Below, in pieces: positions 34,345 to 48,838 of a stretch of 64,000 bases of DNA. The notes beneath the pieces were generated by a model. The model saw nothing but the letters and a program-made list of their open reading frames with translations. It had not been told where the DNA came from and did not search any database. Within the stretch, counting starts at the first letter, position 1. Each line of letters begins with the position of its first letter. This DNA is from Alcanivorax sp. DP30 (lineage in GTDB: Bacteria; Pseudomonadota; Gammaproteobacteria; Pseudomonadales; Alcanivoracaceae), in assembly GCF_009882945.1 (NCBI RefSeq), contig NZ_WTUY01000023.1, forward strand, positions 1 through 64,000, in the 5' to 3' direction. Both the position numbers and the translations under genes were made by a program.

Positions 34345-34378
34345 AAAGGCGGAGCAGAATTTTCTGCTCCGCCTTTTT
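34345..34378 (+). terminator. Rho-independent terminator after dnaJ
   Basis: Stem AAAGGCGGAGCAGA pairs with TCTGCTCCGCCTTT and ends in TTTTT. It closes the grpE-dnaK-dnaJ region. Confidence 0.92.
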
Positions 34379-34527
34379 GATATTCGGGGAGAGGCGTTGG
34401 GGCTAAGCATAGAGGCTAGTCCCCTGATGCCGAATTACGACAATAAGCTTAAATTTGCACTCTGCCATTTTCGGCTTTTGGGCCCCCTGCTAGACTTGCC
34501 TAAAAAAACAACAACAAGAGTTCCCCC

Positions 34528-35691
34528 ATGATTATTCGCAATCTGGCAAGGATGCTGGTGTTGGCGGTGTTGCCTGTTTTGTCTTCCCCGGTCTTCGCGG
34601 CCCCGGTGGATCAGGCCTACGATCGGGCGAAAGCTACCTTTGCCCAACGATCTCCGCTTGCGCTGGATAAGGCGGTGATTGATGCGCCCTGGGTGAGCGT
34701 GCCGTTTGATCAGGCTTCCTTTACCTATACCTACGAAGAGATTGAGGCCAACTGGCCGCGTTTCATGCGTGGATTAAAGCTGCCGTTCCCCTCTCCCGAC
34801 TACCTGAAATCCCGTTATCAGCGCTTCCCGGCCCTGTTCCGTGATCTGCGCTATCAGGATGATGACTGGGAGCAGCATAGCCGCAATGTGCTGGAAGTGT
34901 GGGCGGCATTTTTCCGGGGCGACTTGCGTCATGCGCGGGATCTGGGGCGCAAGTACGGCGGCTATGCGCGGGTGCCGGCCATGGTGTCGCAGATCATCTA
35001 TGCCACTTACCTGGCGCCCACCCAGACCCAAAAACAGCAACTGTTGCAGCAGAGCATCAATGAGATGGCCTGGTTTGGTGAGAATGCGCCGGTTTTGCCT
35101 GGTGATGAGGCGCTGCAAGAGGATTACTGCATGGTCCGGCTGGGGTTTGGTTATGCGGTAGCGCGGTTGGCGGAAGATGAATCGGTGCCGGCCATGCTGC
35201 AGCGTAACTATGCCCCCATGGTGATCAATGCGGCCACTGAAATGCTCGGGGTGGAGCCGCAGCATCCGCTGGCGCTGTCTCTGTATGCGGCTTTCGAGGC
35301 GAATGTGCTGCGCCGGGTGGGCAAGGCTGCCGGGCGTCTGACGCTGGATGCGGACAGTCGCGATGCCACGGAGTTGTTCGAGGCCTCGGTGAAGAAAGTG
35401 CCGGATCTGGCCATTGTCCGTTATGAGTACGCCAACAGCTTGCTTTATACCTTTCGGGACGAGCAGGCCCAGCAGGCCATTGCCCAGCTGATGCTGGCTG
35501 CGCAACTGCCCGCGGAATATTCCATGGAGTGGCTGGACCGGGCCTACGCCCGCAAGCGCCTCAAGGAGGTGCAGGCCTGGGTAAAGAGCGGTATGAGCTT
35601 TGGTCGTTTTGATCGCAAGCGTCGCAAGTACATGACCAAAGGGGATTACAACCTCTACGCAGTGAATCAGCCGCCCTTTCTGGTAGACTAA
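34528..35691 (+). CDS. Hypothetical exported helical protein
   Basis: A 387-residue protein with a signal peptide (about 1-24, LAVLPVLSSPVFA). The mature part is almost all alpha-helical, with several Ala/Leu-rich helix pairs, perhaps a tetratricopeptide-like scaffold (for example LFEASVKKVPDLAIVRYEYANSLLYTFRDEQAQQAIAQL). I know no named family. It probably acts in the periplasm. It stands between dnaJ and dapB, separated from dapB by a heptad element, so an operon with dapB is possible but not needed. Confidence 0.75.
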   Translation: MIIRNLARMLVLAVLPVLSSPVFAAPVDQAYDRAKATFAQRSPLALDKAVIDAPWVSVPFDQASFTYTYEEIEANWPRFMRGLKLPFPSPDYLKSRYQRFPALFRDLRYQDDDWEQHSRNVLEVWAAFFRGDLRHARDLGRKYGGYARVPAMVSQIIYATYLAPTQTQKQQLLQQSINEMAWFGENAPVLPGDEALQEDYCMVRLGFGYAVARLAEDESVPAMLQRNYAPMVINAATEMLGVEPQHPLALSLYAAFEANVLRRVGKAAGRLTLDADSRDATELFEASVKKVPDLAIVRYEYANSLLYTFRDEQAQQAIAQLMLAAQLPAEYSMEWLDRAYARKRLKEVQAWVKSGMSFGRFDRKRRKYMTKGDYNLYAVNQPPFLVD

Positions 35692-35700
35692 TGCGCTTGA

Positions 35701-36621
<921 letters not shown>

Positions 36622-36641
36622 GGTCTGAGTCAATAATTGGC

Positions 36642-36694
36642 CGCAGGAGCCTGTCTGCAGGCGATTATCGCTTGCAGGCAAGCTCCTGCGGCGG
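36642..36694. repeat. Long REP-like palindrome between dapB and carA
   Basis: Arms GCCGCAGGAGC (start 36642) and GCTCCTGCGGC (end 36694), with an inner near-palindrome around TGCAGGCGATTATCGCTTGCA, make one tall hairpin. It resembles the GGAGC-type REP at 29956. It could end dapB transcription or protect the mRNA end. Confidence 0.75.
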
Positions 36695-36742
36695 GTTTGC
36701 CCTGCGTATTGCGTGGCGTGCCGCGCGTCAGCGGCTTTAAGC

Positions 36743-36771
36743 GTGACATTTGTTTCCCGAAGCCCTAGAAT
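36743..36771 (+). promoter_or_regulatory. Sigma-70 promoter of carAB
   Basis: -35 GTGACA (36743-36748), exactly 17 bp, -10 TAGAAT (36766-36771). Transcription would start near 36778 and produce a leader of about 160 bases with an attenuator. Confidence 0.65.
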
Positions 36772-36807
36772 AGCGCGCAGCCCGTGATGGGCGTGTGGGG
36801 CACACGA

Positions 36808-36942
36808 ATGAAGAATTCTACGAAAAAGCGAGGTGGAGCAATCCATCTCGCTTTTTTGCGAGCAGCTGGCAGCTTTGTGACTGCCAATGCGTGCCCCACC
36901 GCATATCTCCCTAATTTCTTGCCAGCCTGGAGGTTGCGTTGA
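36808..36942 (+). CDS. carA leader open frame (44 codons)
   Basis: An ATG after GGGG starts a 44-residue frame ([21 protein letters not shown]...) that runs through the leader terminator stem and stops at TGA 36940-36942, overlapping the carA start codon TTG (36939-36941). The terminator stem covers codons 8-15, after a Lys/Arg-rich start. The overlap suggests coupling of leader and carA translation. Translated leader regions in carAB of Pseudomonas are known, so I regard this as a probable regulatory peptide, not a functional protein. Confidence 0.55.
   Translation: MKNSTKKRGGAIHLAFLRAAGSFVTANACPTAYLPNFLPAWRLR
36828..36857 (+). terminator. Attenuator hairpin in the carAB leader
   Basis: Ten-bp stem GCGAGGTGGA / TCCATCTCGC with a GCAA tetraloop, then six T (36852-36857), 81 bases before carA. 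An outer pairing GTGGGGCAC (about 36795-36803) with GTGCCCCAC (about 36891-36899) encloses it. This layout suits conditional termination. Confidence 0.8.
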
Positions 36943-38063
36943 CGGTTCCCGCCATTCTCGCTCTCGAAGACGGAAGCATCTTTCGAGGTGTTGCTATCGG
37001 TGCCACGGGTCAAACCGTGGGTGAAGTGGTGTTCAACACCGCAATGACCGGCTACCAGGAGATCCTGACGGATCCCTCCTACGCCAAACAGATTGTGACT
37101 CTGACCTATCCGCACATCGGCAATACCGGTGTGACCCCGGAGGACGAAGAGTCCACGCAGATCTGGGCCGCCGGCCTGGTGATCCGCGATCTGGCCATGA
37201 CGGTCAGTAACTGGCGCAGCCAGCAGTCTCTGCCGGATTACCTGCGTGAGAACAATATCGTCGCCATCGCCGATATCGATACCCGCCGCCTGACCCGCAT
37301 CCTGCGCGACAAGGGTGCCCAGAACGGCTGCATCATCGCTGGCGACAATCTGGATGAAGCGGCAGCGCTGGAAGCGGCCAAGGGCTTCCCGGGTCTGAAA
37401 GGCATGGATCTGGCCAAGGAAGTCACCGTGGCGGAATCCTACAGCTGGACCGAGTCCACCTGGGATCTGGAAGAAGGTCACACCGAGCAGAAAGAGGCCC
37501 GTTTCCATGTGGTGGCCTACGATTACGGTGTGAAGCGCAATATCCTGCGCATGCTGGCCGAGCGGGGCTGCAAGCTCACCGTGGTGCCGGCTCAGACCCC
37601 GGCGGCAGACGTGCTGGCCCTCAACCCGGATGGCATCTTCCTGTCCAATGGCCCGGGTGACCCGGAGCCCTGTGACTACGCCATCGAGGCCATCAAGGAG
37701 ATCGTTGCCACCGGCAAGCCGGTGTTCGGTATCTGCCTGGGGCATCAGCTGCTGGCGCTGGCCAGCGGGGCCAAGACCATGAAAATGGCCACCGGTCACC
37801 ATGGTGCCAACCACCCGGTGAAAACCCTGGCCGACGGTACGGTGATGATCACCAGTCAGAACCACGGTTTCGCAGTGGATATGGACAACCTGCCGGACAA
37901 CCTGAAGGTGACCCACGTGTCCCTGTTCGATGGCACCCTGCAGGGTATCCATCGCACCGATGTGCCGGCCTTCAGTTTCCAGGGGCACCCGGAAGCCAGT
38001 CCGGGGCCGCGTGACTGTGCGCCGCTGTTCGATCATTTCATCGAACTGATGGAAGCTAAGTAA
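36939..38063 (+). CDS. carA: Carbamoyl-phosphate synthase small subunit
   Basis: The glutaminase subunit that supplies ammonia to CarB for arginine and pyrimidine synthesis. 374 residues. The N-terminal CPSase domain starts [16 protein letters not shown], and the class I amidotransferase domain has the nucleophile Cys in [13 protein letters not shown] and the His/Glu pair in [10 protein letters not shown]. The start is TTG at 36939, set by GGAGG at the right distance and by homology. The preceding attenuator probably regulates it. Confidence 0.97.
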   Translation: MTVPAILALEDGSIFRGVAIGATGQTVGEVVFNTAMTGYQEILTDPSYAKQIVTLTYPHIGNTGVTPEDEESTQIWAAGLVIRDLAMTVSNWRSQQSLPDYLRENNIVAIADIDTRRLTRILRDKGAQNGCIIAGDNLDEAAALEAAKGFPGLKGMDLAKEVTVAESYSWTESTWDLEEGHTEQKEARFHVVAYDYGVKRNILRMLAERGCKLTVVPAQTPAADVLALNPDGIFLSNGPGDPEPCDYAIEAIKEIVATGKPVFGICLGHQLLALASGAKTMKMATGHHGANHPVKTLADGTVMITSQNHGFAVDMDNLPDNLKVTHVSLFDGTLQGIHRTDVPAFSFQGHPEASPGPRDCAPLFDHFIELMEAK

Positions 38064-38067
38064 AAGC

Positions 38068-38124
38068 GTCTGACGTCCGACGTCTGACGTCCGACGCAAA
38101 GACAACCGCAACATACGTCTGACG
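38068..38124. repeat. GTCNGAC heptad array between carA and carB
   Basis: Four perfect alternating units, GTCTGAC, GTCCGAC, GTCTGAC, GTCCGAC (38068-38095), with one more GTCTGAC at 38118. No full inverted second arm exists. Because GTCNGAC units are partly self-complementary (GACGTC), an array alone can fold. Confidence 0.85.
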
Positions 38125-38135
38125 GTTAGCGAACT

Positions 38136-41354
<3,219 letters not shown>

Positions 41355-41419
41355 ATCGTCGTCAGGAGCGCTCGGAGCCGAGTGCTCCGGGCGATTTCCT
41401 TTAAGACACGAGGATAGCT

Positions 41420-41896
41420 ATGCAACGTGTACCGATGACCGCCAAGGGCGCCAAGGCCCTGCGCGAGGAACTGGAAAAGCTGAAGAAAGAAGATCGTCCG
41501 CGGATTTCTGCCGCCATTGCCGAAGCGCGTGAGCACGGTGATTTGAAAGAAAACGCGGAGTACCACGCTGCCCGTGAGCAGCAGGGCTTCTGCGAAGGTC
41601 GTATCAATGATATCGAAGGCAAGCTTTCCAACGCCCAGATCATTGATATCACCGAGATTGAAAACACCGGCAAGGTGATCTTCGGTACTACCGTGACGAT
41701 CCTCGATGTGGATACCGACGAAGAGAAGGTGTACCAGATCGTGGGTGATGACGAAGCCAACATCAAGCTTGGCAAGCTGAGCGTCAACTCCCCCATCGCC
41801 CGTGGCCTGATTGGTCGTGAAGAGGGGGATGTGGTGCAGATCGATACTCCCGGTGGCACCCGTGAGTATGAGGTCGACAAGGTCGAGCACATCTGA
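41420..41896 (+). CDS. greA: Transcription elongation factor GreA
   Basis: Stimulates transcript cleavage by backtracked RNA polymerase. The 158-residue protein has an N-terminal antiparallel coiled coil with the acidic tip ([15 protein letters not shown]...[22 protein letters not shown]) and a C-terminal FKBP-like domain ([22 protein letters not shown]...[11 protein letters not shown]). It follows carB by 65 bp, as in Pseudomonas. Confidence 0.97.
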   Translation: MQRVPMTAKGAKALREELEKLKKEDRPRISAAIAEAREHGDLKENAEYHAAREQQGFCEGRINDIEGKLSNAQIIDITEIENTGKVIFGTTVTILDVDTDEEKVYQIVGDDEANIKLGKLSVNSPIARGLIGREEGDVVQIDTPGGTREYEVDKVEHI

Positions 41897-41925
41897 GTTG
41901 CAAGTTGAAAGTTTCAGGGAAAAAG

Positions 41926-41954
41926 AAAAGGCGACGTTTAACGTCGCCTTTTTT
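41926..41954. terminator. Bidirectional terminator between greA and yhbY
   Basis: A near-perfect palindrome AAGGCGACGTTTAACGTCGCC with A-rich left and T6 right flank separates convergent genes. Just before it (41899-41919), TTGCAAG, TTGAAAG, TTTCAGG look like worn heptads of the AGCTTGN family. Confidence 0.85.
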
Positions 41955-41991
41955 ATGCTGCTAGCGTGCGGGGGTGTTCAGGCTTCCTGCC

Positions 41992-42306
41992 TCATGCTTC
42001 TTGATAACGCAGCAGGTTGGACAGCTTGGGGTTGGGCTTTTGGGCGGCGCGGTAGAGAAGGGCAATGTTGCCGATGCGCTGGATCAGCTCGGCGCCACTT
42101 TTTTCGCACAGGGCGCTGACGATCTCGGCGCGGTCGTCGCGGGTTTCGGCGTTGACCTTCACCTTGATCAGCTCATGGTCTTCCAGTCGGGCATTCAGTT
42201 CGTCGACGAAGGTATCGGTGAGCCCCTTGTCGCCGAATATCAGAATGGCCTTCAGATGATGGCCGATGCGGCGAAGGCGTTTGATGTCCTGAGAGGATAG
42301 CGGCAC
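41992..42306 (-). CDS. yhbY: YhbY/CRS1-type RNA-binding protein
   Basis: A 104-residue CRM-domain protein that associates with the pre-50S ribosomal subunit. It has LRRIGHHLKAILIFGDKGLTD, the GxxG-like loop, and IQRIGNIALLYRA near the end. It is divergent from rlmE, which also acts on the large subunit. Confidence 0.92.
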   Translation of the reverse strand: MPLSSQDIKRLRRIGHHLKAILIFGDKGLTDTFVDELNARLEDHELIKVKVNAETRDDRAEIVSALCEKSGAELIQRIGNIALLYRAAQKPNPKLSNLLRYQEA

Positions 42307-42433
42307 GGTGTGGCTCCAGAATGAATGGTTCAGAGTATTGATGCGCGTATTCTACGGATATGCCCGCTGAAAAGCAGCCGCCAGGGCTGAATTGTCAGGT
42401 CAGCCCGGACGATACAAGTGAGGAGAATTCGCA

Positions 42434-43060
42434 ATGGCGAAATCCAGCCGTTCCAAGACCAGCAAGGCCTGGTTGAAGGAGCACTTCAATGACCCCTGGG
42501 TGGCCAAGGCCCAGGAGCAGGGTTACCGCTCGCGGGCCAGCTTCAAGCTGCTGGAAATGCACGAGAAGGACAAATTGTTCCGTCCGGGCATGACAGTGCT
42601 GGATCTTGGGGCGGCGCCGGGGGGCTGGAGTCAGGTGGCGGGTCAGCTGATTGGCGGCAAGGGCACGGTGATTGCCAGTGACATTCTGGCCATGGATGCC
42701 CTGCCGGATGTGACCTTTATTCAGGGGGATTTCCGGGAAGACGAGATTTATGAGCAAATTCTTGCCGCGGTGGGAGATCGTCGCATGGACCTTGTAATGT
42801 CGGATATGGCCCCCAATATGAGTGGTAACAGCGGTGTGGATCAGCCGCGGGCCATGTATCTGGCAGAGTTGGCGCTGGAGATGGCAGAGCGGGTGCTGGA
42901 ACCCAACGGCCAGTTTCTGGTCAAGGTATTCCAGGGCGAGGGTTTCGAGGAGTACCGCAAGGCTCTTCAGTCCCGGTTCCGCAAGGTGGTGACACGCAAG
43001 CCGGCGGCAAGCCGGGCTCGCTCCACCGAGGTCTACCAGCTGGCCAGCGGCCTCAAATAG
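42434..43060 (+). CDS. rlmE: 23S rRNA 2'-O-methyltransferase RlmE (FtsJ)
   Basis: Methylates the ribose of U2552 in 23S rRNA. The 208 residues show the SAM motif [15 protein letters not shown] and the K-D-K-E type catalytic tetrad, with Asp in [10 protein letters not shown] and Lys in [10 protein letters not shown]. The heat-shock partner ftsH follows, as in E. coli. Confidence 0.97.
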   Translation: MAKSSRSKTSKAWLKEHFNDPWVAKAQEQGYRSRASFKLLEMHEKDKLFRPGMTVLDLGAAPGGWSQVAGQLIGGKGTVIASDILAMDALPDVTFIQGDFREDEIYEQILAAVGDRRMDLVMSDMAPNMSGNSGVDQPRAMYLAELALEMAERVLEPNGQFLVKVFQGEGFEEYRKALQSRFRKVVTRKPAASRARSTEVYQLASGLK

Positions 43061-43186
43061 CCGTTAAAAGCCCGTAAAACCCGCGTTTTGCTGTCCGAAC
43101 CGGCATTACGCAGCCATGAGTAAATGGTGTAAGGTGTAGGTTCGCGAATGTGGCGCTATGGCGCCCGGAACAGATCGAGGTCTCCC

Positions 43187-45103
43187 TTGAACGACATGAC
43201 CAAGAATATCGTGCTGTGGCTGGTGATTGCCGGCGTTCTCTATGTAGTAGCGTCCAGCATCAGTAGTCAGCCCAGTAACCCGGACATCCCCTATTCCACT
43301 TTTATTTCCAAGGTGGAATCTGGTGGTGTTGAGACTGTTAAAATCGGTGAAAGCAGTATTACCGGTACTTATCGGGATGGTAGTCAGTTCAAGACGGTAA
43401 AGCCGCCGACCCTGGATACCAACCTGATGCCCACCTTGATTCAGAACAAGGTGCAGGTTGAAGGTGTCGCGCCTGAGCGTCAGAGCTTCCTCAGGCAGCT
43501 GTTCCTGTCGATCCTGCCGATTCTGTTGATCCTGGCCATCTTTATCTTCTTCATGCGCCAGATGCAGGGCGGTGGCAAGGGCGGCGGTGGCCCAATGACC
43601 TTCGGCAAGTCCAAGGCCAAGCTGCTCGGCGAAGACCAGATCAAGACCACCTTTGCCGATGTGGCCGGGGTGGAAGAAGCCAAGGAAGAAGTGCAGGAGC
43701 TGGTGGAGTTCCTGCGTGATCCTGCCAAGTTCCAGCGTCTGGGCGGCAAGATCCCCCGCGGTGTGCTGATGGTAGGTTCCCCGGGTACCGGTAAGACCCT
43801 GCTCGCCAAGGCCATCGCCGGCGAGGCCAAGGTGCCGTTCTTCAGCATCTCCGGTTCCGACTTTGTGGAAATGTTTGTGGGTGTGGGTGCCAGCCGGGTT
43901 CGTGACATGTTCGAGCAGGCCAAAAAACATTCCCCCTGCATTATCTTTATCGATGAAATTGACGCCGTGGGCCGCTCCCGTGGCGCTGGCCTGGGCGGTG
44001 GTCACGATGAGCGTGAGCAGACCCTGAACCAGCTGCTGGTGGAAATGGACGGTTTCGACGGTAATGAAGGCATCATCGTGATTGCCGCGACCAACCGCCC
44101 TGACGTGCTGGATCCCGCGCTGCTGCGCCCCGGCCGTTTTGACCGTCAGGTGACGGTGCCGCTGCCTGACATTCGTGGCCGTGAGCAGGTTCTCAAGGTG
44201 CATATGCGTCAGGTGCCCATTGCCGATGATGTGGAGCCCGGCGTGATTGCCCGTGGCACCCCGGGTTTCTCCGGTGCCGATCTGGCCAACCTGGTCAATG
44301 AGGCTGCCCTGTTTGCTGCCCGTGCCAACAAGCGCATGGTATCCATGGAAGAGTTCGAGAAAGCCAAGGACAAGATCCTGATGGGCGCGGAACGTCGCTC
44401 CATGGTGATGAGCGAAAAGGAAAAGCTGAATACGGCGTATCACGAAGCGGGCCATGCCATTGTTGGCCGGCTGGTGCCGGAACATGATCCGGTCTACAAG
44501 GTCAGCATCATTCCCCGTGGCCGAGCCCTGGGTGTGACGATGTACCTGCCGGAAGAGGACAAGTACTCCCAGTCCAAGCGTGGCCTGGAGTCGTCCATCT
44601 GTTCCCTGTACGGCGGTCGTCTTGCCGAGGAGATGACGCTGGGTTTTGACGGCGTGACCACCGGTGCTTCCAACGACATCGAGCGTGCCACCAAACTGGC
44701 TCGCGCCATGGTGACCAAGTGGGGCCTGAGTGAAAAACTCGGTCCGCTGGCCTATGAAGAAGATGAAGGCGAGGTGTTCCTGGGCAAGCAGATGTCCCAG
44801 CGCAAACATGTGTCGGAACAGACGGCTGAAGAGATTGACCGTGAAGTGCGGGCCATCATTGATGACTGCTACAGTCGCGCCAAGGCGATCCTGGAAGAAA
44901 ACCGCGACAAGCTGGATCTAATGGCCGATGCCTTGATGCAGTATGAAACCATTGATGCCGCCCAGATCGACGACATCATGGAAGGTCACAAGCCGCGTCC
45001 GCCCAAGGACTGGCGTGATCAGGGTCCGGGCAACGGTACGGCGGCCTCCGGCGACAAGAAGCCGGGCGACGATGCCATCGGCGGGCCTGCCAACACCCAT
45101 TGA
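43187..45103 (+). CDS. ftsH: ATP-dependent zinc metalloprotease FtsH
   Basis: A membrane protease that degrades sigma-32, LpxC and damaged membrane proteins. The start is taken as TTG 43187 ([13 protein letters not shown]), which has GAGG at proper distance. The ATG at 43196 is the alternative. TM helices lie at about 7-25 and 108-130, with the periplasmic domain between. AAA domain: Walker A GSPGTGKT, Walker [15 protein letters not shown] with RPGRFDR. Peptidase domain: zinc motif HEAGH and a downstream Asp ligand. The C-terminal tail is Gly/Pro-rich. Confidence 0.97.
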   Translation: MNDMTKNIVLWLVIAGVLYVVASSISSQPSNPDIPYSTFISKVESGGVETVKIGESSITGTYRDGSQFKTVKPPTLDTNLMPTLIQNKVQVEGVAPERQSFLRQLFLSILPILLILAIFIFFMRQMQGGGKGGGGPMTFGKSKAKLLGEDQIKTTFADVAGVEEAKEEVQELVEFLRDPAKFQRLGGKIPRGVLMVGSPGTGKTLLAKAIAGEAKVPFFSISGSDFVEMFVGVGASRVRDMFEQAKKHSPCIIFIDEIDAVGRSRGAGLGGGHDEREQTLNQLLVEMDGFDGNEGIIVIAATNRPDVLDPALLRPGRFDRQVTVPLPDIRGREQVLKVHMRQVPIADDVEPGVIARGTPGFSGADLANLVNEAALFAARANKRMVSMEEFEKAKDKILMGAERRSMVMSEKEKLNTAYHEAGHAIVGRLVPEHDPVYKVSIIPRGRALGVTMYLPEEDKYSQSKRGLESSICSLYGGRLAEEMTLGFDGVTTGASNDIERATKLARAMVTKWGLSEKLGPLAYEEDEGEVFLGKQMSQRKHVSEQTAEEIDREVRAIIDDCYSRAKAILEENRDKLDLMADALMQYETIDAAQIDDIMEGHKPRPPKDWRDQGPGNGTAASGDKKPGDDAIGGPANTH

Positions 45104-45116
45104 TAGCTCAAGCATG

Positions 45117-45150
45117 ACGCCTGACCCGGGAGACCGGGTCGGGCGTTTTT
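45117..45150 (+). terminator. Rho-independent terminator after ftsH
   Basis: Stem ACGCCTGACCCGG with CCGGGTCGGGCGT (one mismatch), loop GAGA-like, T5. Confidence 0.88.
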
Positions 45151-45256
45151 GCAGCTGGCTGCCGCCGGTGGCCAAAGAAGAATCATGCCGGACCCTGTCA
45201 CCCCAGAGCAGGGCAGCCGGAATACAGCAGAGAAACCAGCCCAGGATATTTCCCCA

Positions 45257-46102
45257 ATGACCCGGTTACGTTGCGGCACGCGGATGCTGGATCTGTCTTC
45301 GCCTGTTGTCATGGGCATCCTGAATGTCACCCCGGATTCCTTCTCGGATGGCGGTCGTTTCAACGAGCGCGATGCGGCCCTGCGTCAGGCTGAGCAGATG
45401 CTGGCGGATGGTGCAGCCATCATCGATGTGGGCGGGGAGTCCACCCGCCCCGGTGCGGCACCGGTCAGCGAGCAGGAAGAGCTGGACCGGGTGGTGCCCG
45501 TTGTTGAGGCTCTTTGCGGTGAACTGGATGCGCTGGTCTCGGTGGATACCAGTACCGCGTCGGTGATTCGTGACGGCGCGGCAGCAGGGGCAGGCCTGAT
45601 CAATGATGTACGCGCGCTGCGCCGGCCGGGGGCGCTGGAGGCATCCGTCGCCAGCGGGCTACCGGTTTGCCTGATGCATATGCAGGGCGAACCGGGCAAT
45701 ATGCAGGACAATCCGCAATACGAAGATGTTACCGGGGAAGTGATCGCTTTTTTGCAGGCGCGAATCGATGCCTGTGTCGCGGCGGGCATATCCCGTGACA
45801 GCCTGCTGGTGGATCCGGGCTTCGGGTTTGCCAAGTCGGTGAATCACAATCTGGTACTGATGCGGGAAATGGCCGCGTTGCAGAGTCTGGATTTGCCTGT
45901 TTTGATCGGTGTTTCGCGCAAATCCTTGTTTGGCAAGGTGCTGGGCCGAGAAGTGAATGAGCGGCTGCCCGCCAGTCTGGCAGCGGCAGTAATGTGTGTG
46001 GAGCGCGGTGCAAAGATTGTCCGTGCTCACGATGTACAGGAAACCGTGGACGCAGTGCGCTTTGCTCATGCGGTTCGCGAGTCGCACAAGGAGTCATCAT
46101 GA
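45257..46102 (+). CDS. folP: Dihydropteroate synthase
   Basis: Joins p-aminobenzoate to dihydropterin pyrophosphate in folate synthesis, the sulfonamide target. From [33 protein letters not shown], 281 residues. The pterin-binding motifs [11 protein letters not shown] and [14 protein letters not shown] are present. Upstream in-frame starts (45185, 45149) would add a non-family leader. The stop overlaps the glmM start (ATGA), so the pair is coupled. Confidence 0.96.
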   Translation: MTRLRCGTRMLDLSSPVVMGILNVTPDSFSDGGRFNERDAALRQAEQMLADGAAIIDVGGESTRPGAAPVSEQEELDRVVPVVEALCGELDALVSVDTSTASVIRDGAAAGAGLINDVRALRRPGALEASVASGLPVCLMHMQGEPGNMQDNPQYEDVTGEVIAFLQARIDACVAAGISRDSLLVDPGFGFAKSVNHNLVLMREMAALQSLDLPVLIGVSRKSLFGKVLGREVNERLPASLAAAVMCVERGAKIVRAHDVQETVDAVRFAHAVRESHKESS

Positions 46103-47433
46103 CGCGTAAATATTTTGGTACCGATGGTGTGCGTGGCACGGTGGGACAGTTTCCGATTACCCCGGATTTTGTCCTCAAGCTGGGCTGGGCGGCAGGCAAG
46201 GTGCTGGCTTCCCATGGTGGCAGCAAAATTCTCATCGGCAAGGACACCCGCATTTCCGGGTATATGTTTGAATCTGCCCTGGAGGCAGGGATCTCTGCCG
46301 CGGGGGTGGATGTGCGCTTGCTGGGTCCGCTGCCGACGCCGGGGATTGCCTATCTGACCCGGACGTTGTCGGCCCAGGCGGGTATTGTGATCTCGGCTTC
46401 TCACAATGCCTACACCGATAATGGCATCAAGTTTTTTGGTGCCGATGGCCGCAAGCTGAACGACGAAATCGAGCAGGAAATTGAAAGGCTGCTGGACGAA
46501 GAAATGTCCGTGGTGGCCACCGACCAGATTGGCAAGGTGCGTCGTATTGATGATGCCCGTGGCCGTTATATTGAATTCTGCAAGAGCACGGCGCCGGGAC
46601 TGGATCTGCATGGCATGAAGATTGTGGTAGATACGGCCAATGGCGCGGCCTACCACATTGCCCCGGATGTGTTCGAAGAGCTGGGGGCCGAGGTGGTGGC
46701 CATGGCCAACCAGCCGGATGGTTTCAACATTAATCGCGATTGCGGCTCGACTCACCCGGCGCTCCTGCAGCAGCGTGTTATTGATGAGAAGGCCGATCTG
46801 GGGATTGCCCTGGATGGCGATGCGGACCGTCTGATCATGGTGGATCACACGGGCAAGCTGATTGATGGTGATCAGCTGCTCTATGTGGTTGCCCGTGATC
46901 GCAAGGAAACCGGGGCGCAGGTCTCCGGTGTGGTGGGTACGCTGATGTCCAATTTCGGCCTGGAGCTGGCGCTGCAGGAGCTGGGTGTGGAGTTCGTGCG
47001 CGCCAAAGTCGGTGACCGTTATGTCATGGAGCAGCTGGATCAGCGCGGGTGGCTGATTGGCGGCGAATCTTCCGGCCATCTGGTTTGTCTGGATCGCACT
47101 TCAACCGGTGATGGCACGGTGTCTGCCTTGCAGGTGCTGGCGGCCCTGGCGCGTCGCAAGGTGTCCCTGGCAGAAGCCGTGGCTGACGTGGCGCTGTTGC
47201 CGCAAACCATGATCAACGTGCGCGGTGCCAATCGCGATGGCTTTGAAGGTCTCCCTGAAGTGAAGGCGGCCATGGCCGAAGTGGAAAAAGAGCTGGCCGG
47301 CAGCGGTCGTATTCTGTTGCGTCCCTCCGGCACCGAGCCACTTGTTCGTGTCATGGTTGAAGGCAAGGATCCGCAGCAGGTGGAAACGCTCTGCCGACAG
47401 CTGGCAGACGTGGTGGAAAAGGCCATCGCATAA
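46099..47433 (+). CDS. glmM: Phosphoglucosamine mutase
   Basis: Converts glucosamine-6-phosphate to glucosamine-1-phosphate for peptidoglycan and LPS. The 444-residue protein starts [13 protein letters not shown]. The active Ser is in [20 protein letters not shown], the Mg site is DGDADR, the sugar loop is GGESSGH, and the phosphate loop is [15 protein letters not shown]. The ATG overlaps the folP stop. Confidence 0.98.
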   Translation: MTRKYFGTDGVRGTVGQFPITPDFVLKLGWAAGKVLASHGGSKILIGKDTRISGYMFESALEAGISAAGVDVRLLGPLPTPGIAYLTRTLSAQAGIVISASHNAYTDNGIKFFGADGRKLNDEIEQEIERLLDEEMSVVATDQIGKVRRIDDARGRYIEFCKSTAPGLDLHGMKIVVDTANGAAYHIAPDVFEELGAEVVAMANQPDGFNINRDCGSTHPALLQQRVIDEKADLGIALDGDADRLIMVDHTGKLIDGDQLLYVVARDRKETGAQVSGVVGTLMSNFGLELALQELGVEFVRAKVGDRYVMEQLDQRGWLIGGESSGHLVCLDRTSTGDGTVSALQVLAALARRKVSLAEAVADVALLPQTMINVRGANRDGFEGLPEVKAAMAEVEKELAGSGRILLRPSGTEPLVRVMVEGKDPQQVETLCRQLADVVEKAIA

Positions 47434-47508
47434 TGCACCTGATGTCCGGCGCTGCAAGAGATGGCGGCTCACGAAGGGCGTGGCAGTTTCAGATTTAAGG
47501 AAAGGAAA

Positions 47509-48255
47509 ATGAGTCAAAGAAAGCCGCTTGTGGCCGGTAACTGGAAAATGAATGGCAACCAGGCGCTGCTTGGTGAGATTGCCGGGTCGCTGGTGAGTTA
47601 TCAGGGCGGGGCTGATGTGGTGGTTTGTCCGCCGTTTCCCTATCTGGCGGCTGCCAGGGCAGCATTGCCGGGCAACGTGCAGGTGGGTGCGCAGAATCTC
47701 AGCGACCAGCAGGACGGCGCGTTTACCGGAGAGGTGGGCGCAGCCATGCTGTCTGAGGTGGGCTGTGGCTATGTGATCATTGGGCATTCCGAGCGCCGGG
47801 CGCTTTACGGCGAGGACGATGCGCTGGTGGCGGCGAAATTTGCCCGTGCCCAGGCCGCCGGGTTGGTGCCGATTCTCTGTGTGGGGGAAACCCTGGAGGA
47901 GCGTGAAGCCGGCAATACCGAGGCGGTGGTCTGTGGTCAGTTGTTAGCGGTGGTGGATGCGGTGGGTATTGATGCATTTGCCTCTGCGGTAATCGCCTAC
48001 GAGCCGGTTTGGGCCATTGGTACCGGTAAGACCGCCAGTCCCGAACAGGCCCAGGATGTGCACGCAACCCTGCGAGCCACGCTGGCGGAAAAGAGCCCGA
48101 ATATTGCCAGTTCGACACGCTTGCTTTACGGCGGCAGTGTAAAGGCGGATAATGCCGCCCTTCTGTTTTCCCAGTCAGACATCGATGGTGGTCTGATTGG
48201 CGGTGCGTCACTGACCGCCGACAGTTTTCTCGCTATTTGCCAGGCGGCGAAATAG
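47509..48255 (+). CDS. tpiA: Triosephosphate isomerase
   Basis: Interconverts dihydroxyacetone phosphate and glyceraldehyde-3-phosphate. The 248 residues have the N-terminal VAGNWKMNG (substrate Asn/Lys), His in IIGHSERR, catalytic Glu in AYEPVWAIGTG (followed by loop 6), and YGGSV. The ATG follows AAGGAAA. The frame upstream is open but not family-like. Confidence 0.98.
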   Translation: MSQRKPLVAGNWKMNGNQALLGEIAGSLVSYQGGADVVVCPPFPYLAAARAALPGNVQVGAQNLSDQQDGAFTGEVGAAMLSEVGCGYVIIGHSERRALYGEDDALVAAKFARAQAAGLVPILCVGETLEEREAGNTEAVVCGQLLAVVDAVGIDAFASAVIAYEPVWAIGTGKTASPEQAQDVHATLRATLAEKSPNIASSTRLLYGGSVKADNAALLFSQSDIDGGLIGGASLTADSFLAICQAAK

Positions 48256-48296
48256 CGGACCAGTGACCCAGTTAATGAAGAAATAATAGAGTAACT

Positions 48297-48743
48297 ATGG
48301 ATATTGTCGTTCACGTAGTGCACATCCTGGCGGCCCTTGGCCTGATTGGTCTGGTGCTGATTCAGCACGGTAAGGGCGCTGATGCGGGTGCATCCTTCGG
48401 TGGTGGCGCCTCCCAGAGCGTATTTGGCAGCGCCGGTTCCGCCAACTTCCTGACTCGCGCCACGGCAGTGCTTGCTGCTCTGTTCTTCGTGACCAGCCTG
48501 GTGCTGGCATGGATGGCCCGCCAGGAGGCCAATGGCGCCAACGTCTACCTGCCTGAGCTGGAAACCATCGAAGAGCAGGCCGAAGTGCCGGTATCGGCGG
48601 ACCAGGCTGAGGTTCCTGCGGTGCAGACCGAGGTGCCGGAAGCACCTGCGGAAACAAATTCTGAAAAAGAAGTTTCAGAAGTGCCGCAAGCTGATGTAGA
48701 ATCCGCGTCCCCGGTTGAGGTGCCTCAGCCGGAGCAGCAGTAA
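48297..48743 (+). CDS. secG: Protein translocase subunit SecG
   Basis: Small inner-membrane subunit of SecYEG. Two helices (about 3-22 and 53-74) with the conserved [39 protein letters not shown] between them. The 148-residue length is more than the usual 110. The extra part is an acidic Pro/Glu/Val tail (about 85-148) of low complexity. tRNA-Leu follows nine bases after the stop, as in E. coli. Confidence 0.96.
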   Translation: MDIVVHVVHILAALGLIGLVLIQHGKGADAGASFGGGASQSVFGSAGSANFLTRATAVLAALFFVTSLVLAWMARQEANGANVYLPELETIEEQAEVPVSADQAEVPAVQTEVPEAPAETNSEKEVSEVPQADVESASPVEVPQPEQQ

Positions 48744-48752
48744 GCGTTCTTT

Positions 48753-48838
48753 GCCGAAGTGGTGGAATTGGTAGACACGCTATCTTGAGGGGGTAGTGAG
48801 CTTCGCTCGTGCCGGTTCAAGTCCGGCCTTCGGCACCA
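48753..48838 (+). tRNA. leuU: tRNA-Leu (anticodon GAG)
   Basis: An 86-base class II tRNA. Acceptor GCCGAAG/CTTCGGC with encoded CCA, anticodon stem CTATC/GGTAG around loop TTGAGGG (anticodon GAG), long variable arm, T-arm GCCGGTTCAAGTCCGGC. It lies directly downstream of secG. Confidence 0.97.
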
